NCBI RefSeq assembly: GCF_022637395.1
Contig: NZ_CP093337.1
Location: 1,224,001 to 1,288,000 of the forward strand
Source of the DNA: Shinella sp. H4-D48
GTDB lineage: Bacteria; Pseudomonadota; Alphaproteobacteria; Rhizobiales; Rhizobiaceae
DNA: 64,000 nucleotides
Direction of reading: 5' to 3'
In this document: piece by piece, positions 27,275 through 38,991 of the stretch
How positions within the stretch are numbered: the first letter of the stretch is position 1
How the letters are laid out: each line of letters starts with the position of its first letter
Notes under the pieces: model-generated
Told to the model about the DNA's origin: nothing
Seen by the model: the letters and a program-made list of their open reading frames with translations, nothing else
Databases searched by the model: none
Made by a program: the position numbers and the translations under genes

Positions 27275-27713
27275 CTTGGGTGCCTTTAAATGTTTCTTCT
27301 TGCCGTCTTGGGAGCAGCGGAGGCGTTCCTACGCCACGTGGCCGGCCGATGAAACAATAAAAATGCGTTCGGCTTTAAAGAATCATACTTTTCTTTCCTC
27401 CCCCGCGACGCCCGCATTTGCCAGAGCATTGCGCGACCGGCAGCCGTGCTCATGCCTGAAACAGGGGTCACCCTGTCGTGCAATTTTTCTTGCATGGTCG
27501 GCAAGGCTCTGATTCTAGAGAGAGAATCGTAGCGTCGCTTGATTCGGGACAGGAAAATTTGATCGACGGCGTGTCCGGTTAACGAAAGTAAACGCTTCAT
27601 TAACCTTAATGGCGCTCTAGTGGTCTTCACGCGACTCGCCGAGTCGGACCCTGATGAAAATCAGGTCCGCGCAAGCAGCGCGGAGCAGAATGCGGAATTC
27701 AGTTGGGGGTTCT
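27275..27713. other. Divergent regulatory region between the MHS transporter and ddlB
   Basis: A 439-base stretch without a supported gene. It must hold promoters for the leftward transporter and for ddlB-ftsQAZ. Visible elements are small dyads, CAGGG/CCCTG and GATTCT/AGAATC, and near ddlB a run of TTAA sites described separately. An open frame with an ATG 20 codons before ddlB is probably leader. Confidence 0.55.
27577..27610. promoter_or_regulatory. Clustered TTAAC half sites (CtrA-like) before ddlB-ftsQAZ
   Basis: GGTTAACG at 27577 and TTAACCTTAAT at 27600 make an inverted GGTTAA/TTAACC pair 17 bases apart. The first TTAA is followed after 7 bases by AAAC, a degenerate full CtrA box. These are half-site matches only and lie about 105-135 bases before ddlB. 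Confidence 0.3.
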
Positions 27714-28640
27714 ATGAGCGTAAAGCATGTCGCGATGCTGATGGGTGGTTTTTCGTCGGAACGGCCGGTGAGCCTTTCGTCGGGCAACGCCTGCGCCGAC
27801 GCGCTTGAAGCCGAGGGCTACAAGGTGACGCGCGTCGATGTCGGTCATGACATCGCAAACGTTCTTTCCGAACTGAAGCCGGACGTCGCCTTCAACGCGC
27901 TGCACGGACCGTTCGGCGAGGACGGCACCATCCAGGGGCTGCTCGAGTTCCTGCAGATTCCATACACTCATTCCGGCGTTCTTGCCTCCGCGCTTGCCAT
28001 GGATAAGGCGCAGGCCAAGATCATCGCAAAGGCTGCCGGCATTCCGGTCGCCGAGCAGCGGCTTATGAACCGCTTCGATTTCACCTCCGCGCATCCGCTG
28101 GCGCCGCCCTATGTGGTGAAGCCCGTGCGCGAGGGCTCGTCCTTCGGCGTCGTCATGGTCAAGGAAGACCAGTCGCACCCGCCGCAGATCATCACCTCGG
28201 AAGAATGGCGCTATGGCGATGCGGTCATGGTCGAGCGCTATGTCTACGGTCGTGAACTGACCTGCGGTGTCATGGGCGATGTCGCGCTCGGCGTCACGGA
28301 AGTGGTGCCGCAGGGCCACGCTTTCTACGACTATGATTCGAAATATGTGAAAGGTGGCTCGAAACACATCATACCGGCGCAGATTTCACCAAATATTTAC
28401 CAAAAAGTACAAACACTCGCACTCAAGGCGCATCAAGCGATCGGGTGCCGTGGCGTCAGCCGTTCCGACTTCCGCTACGACGACCGTTTTTCAGAGAATG
28501 GCGAGCTTATCTGGCTCGAGGTCAACACCCAGCCCGGCATGACACCTACCTCTCTGGTGCCTGAAATGGCCGTCCATGCCGGCCACTCTTTTGGTGAATT
28601 CTTGAAGTGGATGGTGGAGGACGCGTCGTGTTTGCGTTGA
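27714..28640 (+). CDS. ddlB: D-alanine--D-alanine ligase
   Basis: A 308-residue ATP-grasp ligase. [19 protein letters not shown] starts the N-terminal domain, with the active-site Glu in [26 protein letters not shown] and [15 protein letters not shown] follow; the ATP-grasp part has [14 protein letters not shown], and [18 protein letters not shown] carries the Mg ligands. It makes D-Ala-D-Ala for MurF. I chose the [12 protein letters not shown], after GGGGG, over an ATG 20 codons upstream. It overlaps the ftsQ start by 13 bases. Confidence 0.96.
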   Translation: MSVKHVAMLMGGFSSERPVSLSSGNACADALEAEGYKVTRVDVGHDIANVLSELKPDVAFNALHGPFGEDGTIQGLLEFLQIPYTHSGVLASALAMDKAQAKIIAKAAGIPVAEQRLMNRFDFTSAHPLAPPYVVKPVREGSSFGVVMVKEDQSHPPQIITSEEWRYGDAVMVERYVYGRELTCGVMGDVALGVTEVVPQGHAFYDYDSKYVKGGSKHIIPAQISPNIYQKVQTLALKAHQAIGCRGVSRSDFRYDDRFSENGELIWLEVNTQPGMTPTSLVPEMAVHAGHSFGEFLKWMVEDASCLR

Positions 28641-29548
28641 GCGCCAAGAAGAGCAGGGTGCGTCCCGTCGGTCTTCCCGAGACGGAAGGCGGTCGTGTGC
28701 TGCCGCGCCCGCTGCGCCGTATCGTGCGTTTCCTCGTCAGCCTTGCAGCTGGCCGCATCCATATTCCCCGTCACACCGGCAGCATCGCCACCGCGCTGTT
28801 TCTCGGCGCAACCGGTTTTTACGGCATGTCGCTCGGCGGGCACTCGCAGGATTTCGCCCAGGCATCGACGACGGCGATCGGTTTCGCCATCGAGGATGTG
28901 AAGGTGTCCGGTAATCGCGAAACCTCGGAAATCGATATTCTGGAGCGCCTCGGGCTCGATGGCACGACCTCGCTCGTCGCACTCGATGTCAAGGATGCGC
29001 GCAAGAAGCTCAGCGAACTGCCTTGGGTCGAGGATGTTTCGGTTCGCAAGGTCTATCCGGGCACGATCGAGATCACGCTCAAGGAGCGCGAGGCTTTCGG
29101 CATCTGGCAGCACGGCAGCGATCTCTCGCTGATCGAGAAGAACGGCAGCGTGATCGCGCCGCTTCGTGACAACAAGTTCTCCACGCTGCCGCTGTTCGTC
29201 GGTCGCGATGCCGAGACGGCCGCTGCGGGCTTCTCCGACGAGTTCGACAGCTGGCCGGAAATCAAGGCACGCGTGAAGGCTTACATCCGTGTCGCCGGCC
29301 GTCGCTGGGACCTGCGTCTCGACAACGGCATTGTCGTGAAGCTGCCCGAGCACAACGTGCCGCGCGCGATGGACACGCTCGCCACGCTGGAAGCGGAGGA
29401 AAGCATCCTGGAACGCGATATCGCGGCTGTTGATCTGAGACTTGAGGACCGCACGACGGTCCGTCTGACGGAAGGGGCGCTCGAACGTCGTAACAAGATG
29501 GTCGAGCAGAGGACAAAGGACCTGAAGAAGGCAGCGAAGCGCACATGA
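28628..29548 (+). CDS. ftsQ: Cell division protein FtsQ
   Basis: A 306-residue bitopic protein with an alphaproteobacterial extended, basic N-terminus, a membrane span near residues 55-75 ([17 protein letters not shown]), and the periplasmic POTRA domain ([21 protein letters not shown]) followed by the beta domain ([24 protein letters not shown], in two parts). Start set at GTG (FALSAKKSR), with GGAGG seven bases upstream; an earlier ATG gives an unlikely MDGGGRV tail within ddlB. It links FtsL/FtsB to the divisome. The stop overlaps ftsA by 4 bases. Confidence 0.95.
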   Translation: MFALSAKKSRVRPVGLPETEGGRVLPRPLRRIVRFLVSLAAGRIHIPRHTGSIATALFLGATGFYGMSLGGHSQDFAQASTTAIGFAIEDVKVSGNRETSEIDILERLGLDGTTSLVALDVKDARKKLSELPWVEDVSVRKVYPGTIEITLKEREAFGIWQHGSDLSLIEKNGSVIAPLRDNKFSTLPLFVGRDAETAAAGFSDEFDSWPEIKARVKAYIRVAGRRWDLRLDNGIVVKLPEHNVPRAMDTLATLEAEESILERDIAAVDLRLEDRTTVRLTEGALERRNKMVEQRTKDLKKAAKRT

Positions 29549-30876
29549 GCATTTTCGGTTCGTCCCATTTCGGCCTGCCGCGCTTGAAGCCGCTTTCCTC
29601 GAAGCGGGCTCATGTCGTTTCGGTCCTCGATATCGGCTCCACAAAGGTGGTCTGCATGATCGGCCGGCTGACGCCGCGCGCCGAAAGCGAGATCCTGCCC
29701 GGCCGCACCCACAATGTCGAAATCATCGGCATCGGCCACCAGAAGTCGCGCGGCGTGAAGAACGGCGTGATCGGCGATCTGGATGCGGCTGAAAGCGTGG
29801 TGCGCCTTGCCGTCGACGCGGCTGAGCGCATGGCCGGCCTCACCATCGAGAGCCTGATCGTCAACGTTTCGGCCGGCCGCCTGCAGAGCGACGTCTACAC
29901 CGCGACCATCGATCTCGGCGGACAGGAAGTCGATGCCAACGACCTGCGCAAGGTTCTTGCAGTTGCCGGCCACCAGTCCCTGCGTCAGGACCGGGCCATC
30001 CTCCATTCGCTGCCGACCGGATTCTCTCTGGACGGCGAGCGCGGCATCCGCGATCCGCTCTCCATGTTCGGCGACGTTCTGGGCGTCGACATGCACGTTC
30101 TGACGGCCGAGCGCTCGGCACTGAAGAACCTCGAACTCTGCGTCAACCGTGCCCACCTCTCCGTCGAGGGCATGGTGGCGACGCCCTATGCGAGCGGTCT
30201 TTCCGCTCTGGTGGACGACGAAGTCGAACTCGGCTGCGCCTGCATCGACATGGGCGGCGGAACGACGACGATTTCGGTCTTTGCCGAAGGCAAGCTCGTG
30301 CATTCCGACGCTGTGTCGCTTGGTGGCCATCACGTCACCACCGACCTGGCTCGCGGCCTTTCGACCCGTATCGAGGATGCGGAGCGCCTGAAGGTCGTGC
30401 ATGGCTCGGCCCTGCCGAATGCCGGCGACGAGCGCGACATCATCACGGTCCCGCCGATCGGCGAGGACGATCGCGACCAGCCGACCCATGTGCCGAAGTC
30501 GTTGATTTCGCGGATCGTGCGCGCCCGGATCGAGGAAACGCTCGAACTTATTCGCGACCGCATCCAGCGCTCGGGCTTTTCGCCGATCGTCGGCAAGCGG
30601 ATCGTGCTGACGGGTGGCGCGAGCCAGCTGACGGGCCTGCCGGAGGCGGCGCGCCGCATCCTGGCGCGCAACGTGCGCATCGGCCGCCCGCTCGGTGTCT
30701 CCGGCCTGCCGACGGCAGCCAAGGGACCGGCCTTTTCGACGGCGGTGGGTCTGATGATCTACCCGCAGGTCGCGGAACTGGAAGAACACGCTGTGCAGGG
30801 CGGCATGCTCTCGCAGCTGACGGGGGGTAATGGCCGCATCGCCCGCATGGGACAGTGGCTGAAGGAAAGTTTCTGA
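29545..30876 (+). CDS. ftsA: Cell division protein FtsA
   Basis: A 443-residue actin-fold protein. VSVLDIGSTKVVCMIGRL is the phosphate 1 motif, GCACIDMGGGTTTISVFAEG phosphate 2, and KRIVLTGGASQLTGLPEAA the adenosine motif; the 1C domain lies between. The C-terminus GRIARMGQWLKESF is the amphipathic membrane-targeting helix. It tethers FtsZ filaments to the membrane. The spacer to ftsZ is 101 bases. Confidence 0.97.
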   Translation: MSIFGSSHFGLPRLKPLSSKRAHVVSVLDIGSTKVVCMIGRLTPRAESEILPGRTHNVEIIGIGHQKSRGVKNGVIGDLDAAESVVRLAVDAAERMAGLTIESLIVNVSAGRLQSDVYTATIDLGGQEVDANDLRKVLAVAGHQSLRQDRAILHSLPTGFSLDGERGIRDPLSMFGDVLGVDMHVLTAERSALKNLELCVNRAHLSVEGMVATPYASGLSALVDDEVELGCACIDMGGGTTTISVFAEGKLVHSDAVSLGGHHVTTDLARGLSTRIEDAERLKVVHGSALPNAGDERDIITVPPIGEDDRDQPTHVPKSLISRIVRARIEETLELIRDRIQRSGFSPIVGKRIVLTGGASQLTGLPEAARRILARNVRIGRPLGVSGLPTAAKGPAFSTAVGLMIYPQVAELEEHAVQGGMLSQLTGGNGRIARMGQWLKESF

Positions 30877-30977
30877 CGGGTTTGCCGGCGGCGTAGCGAG
30901 TGCCGGGAAAGACCGACAACTGAGTTTTGGGAATAGACCGGCTGGGCGAAGTGGCCGGAAACGAAAGGAACACTGCA

Positions 30978-32711
30978 ATGACTATCAAGCTCCAGAAGCC
31001 TGACATCACCGAGCTGAAGCCCCGCATCACCGTCTTCGGCGTCGGTGGCGGTGGCGGCAACGCCGTCAACAACATGATCACCGCGGGTCTGGAAGGCGTC
31101 GATTTCGTCGTTGCCAACACCGATGCCCAGGCGCTGACCATGACCAAGGCGACCCGGATCATCCAGATGGGTGTCGCCGTCACGGAAGGCCTCGGCGCAG
31201 GTTCGCAGCCGGAAGTCGGCCGCGCTGCTGCTGAAGAGTGCATCGACGAGATCATCGATCACCTGAACGGCACGCACATGTGCTTCGTCACCGCCGGCAT
31301 GGGCGGCGGCACGGGCACGGGTGCAGCACCCGTCGTTGCACAGGCCGCCCGTAACAAAGGCATCCTGACCGTCGGCGTGGTCACCAAGCCGTTCCACTTC
31401 GAAGGCGGTCGCCGCATGCGTCTTGCCGAAGAAGGCATCCAGGAACTGCAGAAGTCGGTCGACACGCTGATCGTCATTCCGAACCAGAACCTGTTCCGCA
31501 TCGCCAACGACAAGACGACCTTCGCCGACGCCTTTGCGATGGCCGATCAGGTTCTCTACTCGGGTGTTGCCTGCATCACCGACCTCATGGTCAAGGAAGG
31601 CCTCATCAACCTCGACTTCGCCGACGTCCGCTCGGTGATGCGCGAGATGGGTCGCGCCATGATGGGTACGGGCGAAGCCTCGGGCGAGGGCCGTGCAATG
31701 GCCGCCGCCGAAGCCGCAATTGCCAACCCGCTCCTCGACGAAACCTCGATGAAGGGCGCGCAGGGCCTGCTGATCTCCATCACCGGCGGTCGCGACCTCA
31801 CCCTCTTCGAAGTCGACGAAGCTGCAACCCGTATCCGCGAGGAAGTCGATCCTGACGCAAACATCATACTCGGCGCTACCTTCGATGAAGAGCTCGAAGG
31901 CCTGATCCGCGTTTCCGTTGTTGCAACCGGTATCGACCGCGCGGCCTCGGAGGTGGCTGCACGTAATGCTGACTTTCGCAACCTCAGCAAGCCGGTAGTT
32001 CGCCCGTCCGCCGCCATCCAGCCGCAGCCCGTCGCCGCAGCGCCGCAGCCGATCAGCCAGCCGCAGCCCGTGCTGCAGCAGCCGGTCGCCCAGCAGCCCG
32101 CGATCGACCCGATCGCCGAAGCCATCCGCGCCTCGGAAGAAAGCCTCGATCGCGAGCTTTCCATTCCGATGACGCGTCCGGCCCCGGTCCAGCAGGCTGC
32201 CGTCCATCAGGAAGAGCCGCGTCTGCAGAACCGCATCTTCGCGGCTCCGGCTGAAGCCCCGGTTGTCCAGCGTGTTGCGCCGGTCCAGCAGCCGGTTCAG
32301 CAGCAGGCTCCGGTCATGCAGCAGCGCGTAGAGCATGCGGCCCCGATCATTCGTCAGGAGCCGCAGTCCATGCGCATGCCGAAGATCGAGGACTTCCCGC
32401 CGGTCGTGCAGGCCGAGATGGACCACCGCGCTGCCCAGCAGCCGGCCGCCCATCAGGAAGAGCGCGGCCCGATGGGCCTGCTCAAGCGGCTGACCTCGTC
32501 GCTCGGCCGTCATGAGGAAACCCATGCGGCCCAGGAGCCGGCGGCTCCCGCCGCACAGCAGCAGCGCCGCCCGCTGTCGCCGGAGGCAAGCCTCTACGCC
32601 CCGCGTCGCGGCCAGCTCGACGACCACGGCCGCGCCAACCAGCAGCCGCGTGCGCTGCACGAGGACGACCAGCTGGAAATCCCGGCCTTCCTGCGCCGCC
32701 AGTCGAACTGA
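30978..32711 (+). CDS. ftsZ: Cell division GTPase FtsZ, long form
   Basis: A 577-residue tubulin homologue. The GTPase core occupies about residues 1-320: [15 protein letters not shown], the tubulin signature [11 protein letters not shown], and [11 protein letters not shown] in the T7 loop region. From about 330 to 560 there is a long linker rich in Gln and Pro with repeated AP-V-QQ units. The C-terminal peptide is [15 protein letters not shown], the site for FtsA and other partners. The start MTIKLQKPD has AAAGGAA upstream; the frame is open 17 codons further. The extended linker is characteristic of rhizobial FtsZ. Confidence 0.98.
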   Translation: MTIKLQKPDITELKPRITVFGVGGGGGNAVNNMITAGLEGVDFVVANTDAQALTMTKATRIIQMGVAVTEGLGAGSQPEVGRAAAEECIDEIIDHLNGTHMCFVTAGMGGGTGTGAAPVVAQAARNKGILTVGVVTKPFHFEGGRRMRLAEEGIQELQKSVDTLIVIPNQNLFRIANDKTTFADAFAMADQVLYSGVACITDLMVKEGLINLDFADVRSVMREMGRAMMGTGEASGEGRAMAAAEAAIANPLLDETSMKGAQGLLISITGGRDLTLFEVDEAATRIREEVDPDANIILGATFDEELEGLIRVSVVATGIDRAASEVAARNADFRNLSKPVVRPSAAIQPQPVAAAPQPISQPQPVLQQPVAQQPAIDPIAEAIRASEESLDRELSIPMTRPAPVQQAAVHQEEPRLQNRIFAAPAEAPVVQRVAPVQQPVQQQAPVMQQRVEHAAPIIRQEPQSMRMPKIEDFPPVVQAEMDHRAAQQPAAHQEERGPMGLLKRLTSSLGRHEETHAAQEPAAPAAQQQRRPLSPEASLYAPRRGQLDDHGRANQQPRALHEDDQLEIPAFLRRQSN

Positions 32712-32732
32712 GCCTGAACGGCTTTGTCACAG

Positions 32733-32762
32733 ATGCCCGGATCATCGATCCGGGCATTTTTG
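32733..32762 (+). terminator. Terminator after ftsZ
   Basis: ATGCCCGGATC and GATCCGGGCAT form a perfect 11-bp stem with a 3-base loop followed by TTTTTG, 22 bases after the ftsZ stop. It ends the ddlB-ftsQAZ transcript. Confidence 0.92.
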
Positions 32763-33032
32763 TTTCTTGATGTCTTTCAACGGGTTGCAACGCAGATTTT
32801 GCGTAACAAACCGAAAGAAACAGTGATTTGTATGATGACTGCCGGCCGATTAAATTCAGGCTGGGCAAAGGGGCAGCAGGAATCACGCCACGGCATGACC
32901 GTGTGCAGCGAAACCTTCAGACGTTCCGGCAGGCGTGTCGGCGGACGCATGGCGTTCAGCCACGGTACTGCTCGGCCCGCGAATTGAAATGTCGGCGATG
33001 AATGCGCCGAGACTAAGACGAGGCGAATGCAC
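32763..33032. other. Leader region of lpxC
   Basis: About 270 bases between the ftsZ terminator and lpxC. No gene or strong hairpin is seen. It should hold the lpxC promoter, but I cannot point to convincing -35 and -10 elements. Confidence 0.4.
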
Positions 33033-33983
33033 ATGACGATGCTCGGTTTCCAGACGACGATCGCGGCCCCGGTGACGATTTCCGGGACGGGCGTCCATTC
33101 CGGCGCTGCCGTGTCGATCACGCTGAACCCATCGGAAGCCGATAGCGGCATCCTCTTCCAGCGCCTGCACGATGACGGTACCGTCAGCGAATACCGCGCC
33201 GTATCCTCGCAGGTCGGCAACACCGACCTTTGCACCGTCCTCGGTTTCTCCGCCGCGACCTCCATCGCAACGGTCGAGCATGTCATGGCAGCGCTTTACG
33301 CGCTCGGCCTCGACAACCTGCTCGTCGAAGTGCACGGCTCGGAAATGCCGATCATGGACGGCAGCTCGGCTCCCTTCATCGACGCCATCGATCAGGTCGG
33401 CATCGTGCCGCTTTCGGTCAAGCGCCGCTATATCCGCGTGATCAAGCCGGTTCGCGTCGATGCCGGGGCCTCCTGGGCCGAGTTCTCGCCCTATGACGGC
33501 ATGCGATTCGAGGTGGAGATCGATTTCGATTGCCCGCTGATCGGCCGTCAGGCCTGGAAGGGCGACATGACGCCGTCGACCTTCCGCAACGAGCTTTCCC
33601 GTGCCCGCACCTTCGGTTTCATGCGCGATGTCGAGCGCCTGTGGGCCTCCGGTCATGCACTGGGTTCCTCCCTGGAAAACTCCGTGGTCATCTCCGATGA
33701 CAACACCGTGATCAACGTGGAAGGCCTGCGCTACGCCAAGGACGAGTTCGTCCGTCACAAGACGCTGGACGCCGTTGGTGACCTGGCGCTGGCCGGCGCG
33801 CCCTTCATCGGCCGCTACCGTTCCTATCGCGGCGGCCACAAGATGAACGCCTACGCGCTCAAGGCGCTGCTGAGCGACCCGACCGCCTATGAGGTCGTGG
33901 AAGATGCCGGTTCGCGTTCGCGTCCCGGTCAGCGTGAGCTGGTTGCGGTCAATGCGCCGGAATTTGCGCCCTGGGCTTTGTGA
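33033..33983 (+). CDS. lpxC: UDP-3-O-acyl-N-acetylglucosamine deacetylase
   Basis: A 316-residue LpxC. TVEHVMAALYALGLDN gives the first zinc His (about residue 83), MPIMDGSSAPFIDAI follows, and RHKTLDAVGDLALAG provides the second His and Asp ligands; GGHKMNAYAL is near the end with the catalytic His. It performs the committed step of lipid A synthesis. Three ATGs stand within 12 bases; the second was chosen because GAGG lies nine bases before it. Downstream are an inverted repeat and bamD. Confidence 0.96.
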   Translation: MTMLGFQTTIAAPVTISGTGVHSGAAVSITLNPSEADSGILFQRLHDDGTVSEYRAVSSQVGNTDLCTVLGFSAATSIATVEHVMAALYALGLDNLLVEVHGSEMPIMDGSSAPFIDAIDQVGIVPLSVKRRYIRVIKPVRVDAGASWAEFSPYDGMRFEVEIDFDCPLIGRQAWKGDMTPSTFRNELSRARTFGFMRDVERLWASGHALGSSLENSVVISDDNTVINVEGLRYAKDEFVRHKTLDAVGDLALAGAPFIGRYRSYRGGHKMNAYALKALLSDPTAYEVVEDAGSRSRPGQRELVAVNAPEFAPWAL

Positions 33984-33988
33984 GGCCG

Positions 33989-34042
33989 GGCGCATTAAGC
34001 TTTTCTCCCGACACGTATGCCATAAAAATGCGTTAATGCGCC
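33989..34042. repeat. Inverted repeat between lpxC and bamD
   Basis: GGCGCATTAA (33989-33998) and TTAATGCGCC (34033-34042) are exact complements 34 bases apart, starting five bases after the lpxC stop. It may be a loose terminator or processing hairpin; there is no U-run after it. Confidence 0.5.
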
Positions 34043-34136
34043 GGCATGGCGTTGCGATCTTCACGCTTTTGGAGATACAACGCGGGGCGCATGTGCGGCC
34101 CGCCCGCATTTGGTGCCGTTGAACTGGGATTGTCTC

Positions 34137-35003
34137 ATGGTTGTTGCAGGATCTGTTGGTGTGAAGAAGACGGCACGTATTGTCTATCTTACGCTTTTCG
34201 CTACGGCGGCGTCTGTCGTTCTCTCCGCCTGCCAGTCGGACCCGGACATCGACATCACGAAGCTGACGGGCGAAACCGAATCGTCGCAGACGCTCTACAA
34301 TCAAGGCTTGGCGAATATGAGCGCCGGCAAGGTTGGCGAGGCGGCGCGCAAGTTCGAGGCCGTCGATCGGCAGAACCCGTTCTCCGACGAGGCTCGCAAG
34401 TCGCTCGTCATGCTGGCCTTCACGAACTATCGCCAGGGCCGCAATGAAGAAGCCATCAAGGCCGGCAAGCGTTATCTGAGCCTCTATCCGGGTTCGGAAG
34501 ATGCGGCCTACGCGCAGTATATCGTCGGTCTCGCCTACTGGAAGCAGATCCCGAGCGTGACGCAGGACCAGCGCGCGTCGCAGCAGACGATAGAGGCCAT
34601 GCAGGCCGTCGTCGACAACTATCCGAAGTCGGAATATGTCGAGGACGCCCAGGCTAAGATCCGTTTCGCTCGCGACCAGCTCGCCGGCAAGGAAATGCAG
34701 ATCGGTCGCTATTATCTCGAGCGTAAGGAATATATCGCGGCGGCCAGCCGCTTCCGCGTCGTCGTAGAGAAGTATCCGATGACGAACCAGATCGAGGAAG
34801 CGCTCGCCCGTCTCGTCGAGACCTATTACGCGATGGGCGTCGATAGCGAAGCGCAGACCGCAGCCGCCGTTCTCGGCCACAACTACCCGGACAGCCAGTG
34901 GTATTCCGACAGCTACAAGCTGCTTCAGACCAAGGGTCTGGAGCCGCGCGAAAATTCGGGCTCGTGGATCGCGCGCGCCGGCAAGAAGCTGATCGGGGCT
35001 TGA
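34137..35003 (+). CDS. bamD: Outer membrane assembly lipoprotein BamD
   Basis: A 288-residue lipoprotein: basic n-region (KKTARIVY), hydrophobic stretch and lipobox VLSAC, then five TPR-like repeats of the YfiO type, e.g. [25 protein letters not shown] and [18 protein letters not shown] (both listed in part). [20 protein letters not shown] is the signature of the third repeat. BamD is the essential partner of BamA in outer-membrane protein insertion. A GTG eight codons later, after AGGAT, is an alternative start. Confidence 0.95.
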   Translation: MVVAGSVGVKKTARIVYLTLFATAASVVLSACQSDPDIDITKLTGETESSQTLYNQGLANMSAGKVGEAARKFEAVDRQNPFSDEARKSLVMLAFTNYRQGRNEEAIKAGKRYLSLYPGSEDAAYAQYIVGLAYWKQIPSVTQDQRASQQTIEAMQAVVDNYPKSEYVEDAQAKIRFARDQLAGKEMQIGRYYLERKEYIAAASRFRVVVEKYPMTNQIEEALARLVETYYAMGVDSEAQTAAAVLGHNYPDSQWYSDSYKLLQTKGLEPRENSGSWIARAGKKLIGA

Positions 35004-35080
35004 CGCCGGCATAGTTGAGCGGAGAGTGTGCGACAGTTCTGCGTCCGGAATCGCGCGATAACAAAGAGATCTGACACGGT

Positions 35081-36751
35081 ATGCTGGCGCAGCTATCGAT
35101 CCGCGATATCGTCCTGATCGAACGGCTCGACCTTGCCTTCGAGCCGGGCCTGTCTGTGCTGACGGGTGAAACGGGCGCGGGTAAATCCATTCTTCTCGAC
35201 AGTCTTTCGCTGGCGCTCGGCGGGCGCGGCGATGGTTCGCTCGTGCGTCACGGGACGGAGCGCGGGCAAGTCACGGCGGTTTTCGACGTACCGCTGGACC
35301 ATGCCGCCCGCGTGCTTCTGCGTGAAAACGGCATCGACGACGACGGTGACCTCATTTTCCGCCGCCAGCAATCCGCCGACGGGCGCACCAAGGCCTTCGT
35401 CAACGACCAGCCCGTCTCCGTGCAGCTCATGCGGCAGGCGGGACAGCGCCTTGTCGAAATCCACGGCCAGCATGACGATCGAGCGCTGGTCGATACGGAT
35501 GCACATCGGTTGCTGCTCGATGCTTTCGGCGGTCTCAACGAAGCCGCCGCCGATGTCGGCACGCTGTATCACCAGTGGAAGGATGCCGAGCGCACCCTGC
35601 GCCGCCATCGTGAGAAGGTGGAGGCGGCCGCCCGCGAGGCGGATTATCTCCGATCCTCCGTCGAGGAGCTTGAGGCGCTTTCGCCGCAGGACGGCGAGGA
35701 GGACGCGCTGGCCGAGGTGCGTTCGCGCATGATGAAGGCCGAGCGTATCGCCGGAGACATCAGCGAGGCGAGCGACTTCCTCAACGGCAATGCATCGCCC
35801 GTGCCGCTGATCGCCTCCATGGTGCGGCGGCTGGAGCGCAAGAGCCACGAGGCGCCGGGTCTGCTGGAAGAAACCGTCGAACTGCTCGACCAGGCGCTGA
35901 ACCAGCTTTCCGACGCGCAAATGGCCGTCGAGGCCGCGTTGCGCAAGACGGAATACGATCCCAAGGAACTGGAGCGCACGGAAGAGCGGCTCTTTGCCTT
36001 GCGCGCCGCCGCCCGCAAATATTCGGTGCCCGTCACGGGACTGCCCGCGCTGGCGGCGAAGATGATCGCCGATCTGGCCGATCTCGACGCGGGTGAAGAA
36101 AAGCTGGTGCAACTCGAATCGCGGCTTACCGAAGCGCGCGCCGCCTTCGAGATCACCGCACGCTCGCTTTCGGAAAAGCGCCATCGTGCCGCCGAGGCCC
36201 TTGCCGCGGCCGTGATGGCGGAGCTGCCAGCACTAAAGCTGGAGCGGGCACGTTTTACCGTCGAGATTACCACTGACCCCGAGGGCGGCGCGGAGGAGGG
36301 GATCGACACGGTGGAATTCCACGTCCAGACCAATCCCGGCACACGGCCCGGCCCCATCATGAAAGTGGCCTCGGGCGGGGAGCTTTCGCGTTTCCTGCTG
36401 GCGCTCAAGGTGGCGCTGGCCGACCGCGGCTCGGCCCCGACACTCGTCTTCGATGAAATCGATACCGGCGTCGGTGGTGCCGTGGCTGATGCCATCGGCC
36501 AGCGGCTCAAGCGGTTGTCCTCGACGGTTCAGGTTCTGTCTGTCACCCATGCGCCGCAGGTCGCAGCGCGTGCGGCGACGCATCTCCTCATCTCCAAGGG
36601 GCCGGTCGAGGGCAGCGAAACGGTCGCCACCCGCGTCGCCCGCATGGATGACGGCGCGCGGACCGAAGAGATCGCCCGCATGCTGGCCGGCGCATCCGTA
36701 ACCGAAGAGGCACGGGCGGCGGCGGCCCGCCTGCTTTCCGGTGGCGGTTGA
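35081..36751 (+). CDS. recN: DNA repair protein RecN
   Basis: A 556-residue SMC-like ATPase. Walker A GETGAGKSILLD at about residues 29-40; a QHDDRALVD block (RecN HGQHD motif); two coiled-coil arms around residues 160-370; then the ABC signature VASGGELSRFLLALK, Walker B TLVFDEIDTGVGG, and SVTHAPQVAARA. It acts in double-strand-break repair and holds DNA ends together. I looked for the alphaproteobacterial LexA site (GTTC-N7-GTTC) upstream and did not find it. Confidence 0.97.
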   Translation: MLAQLSIRDIVLIERLDLAFEPGLSVLTGETGAGKSILLDSLSLALGGRGDGSLVRHGTERGQVTAVFDVPLDHAARVLLRENGIDDDGDLIFRRQQSADGRTKAFVNDQPVSVQLMRQAGQRLVEIHGQHDDRALVDTDAHRLLLDAFGGLNEAAADVGTLYHQWKDAERTLRRHREKVEAAAREADYLRSSVEELEALSPQDGEEDALAEVRSRMMKAERIAGDISEASDFLNGNASPVPLIASMVRRLERKSHEAPGLLEETVELLDQALNQLSDAQMAVEAALRKTEYDPKELERTEERLFALRAAARKYSVPVTGLPALAAKMIADLADLDAGEEKLVQLESRLTEARAAFEITARSLSEKRHRAAEALAAAVMAELPALKLERARFTVEITTDPEGGAEEGIDTVEFHVQTNPGTRPGPIMKVASGGELSRFLLALKVALADRGSAPTLVFDEIDTGVGGAVADAIGQRLKRLSSTVQVLSVTHAPQVAARAATHLLISKGPVEGSETVATRVARMDDGARTEEIARMLAGASVTEEARAAAARLLSGGG

Positions 36752-36801
36752 GGGGCAACCCACCCGCACTCCCATCTTTCCTTTCGCCAACTTTGCTCTA
36801 A

Positions 36802-38988
<2,187 letters not shown>

Positions 38989-38991
38989 TCG

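Noticed and set aside
34996-35080. LexA/SOS box (GTTC-N7-GTTC) before recN
   Set aside because: A GTTC at about 35036 is not followed by a second GTTC at the right spacing.
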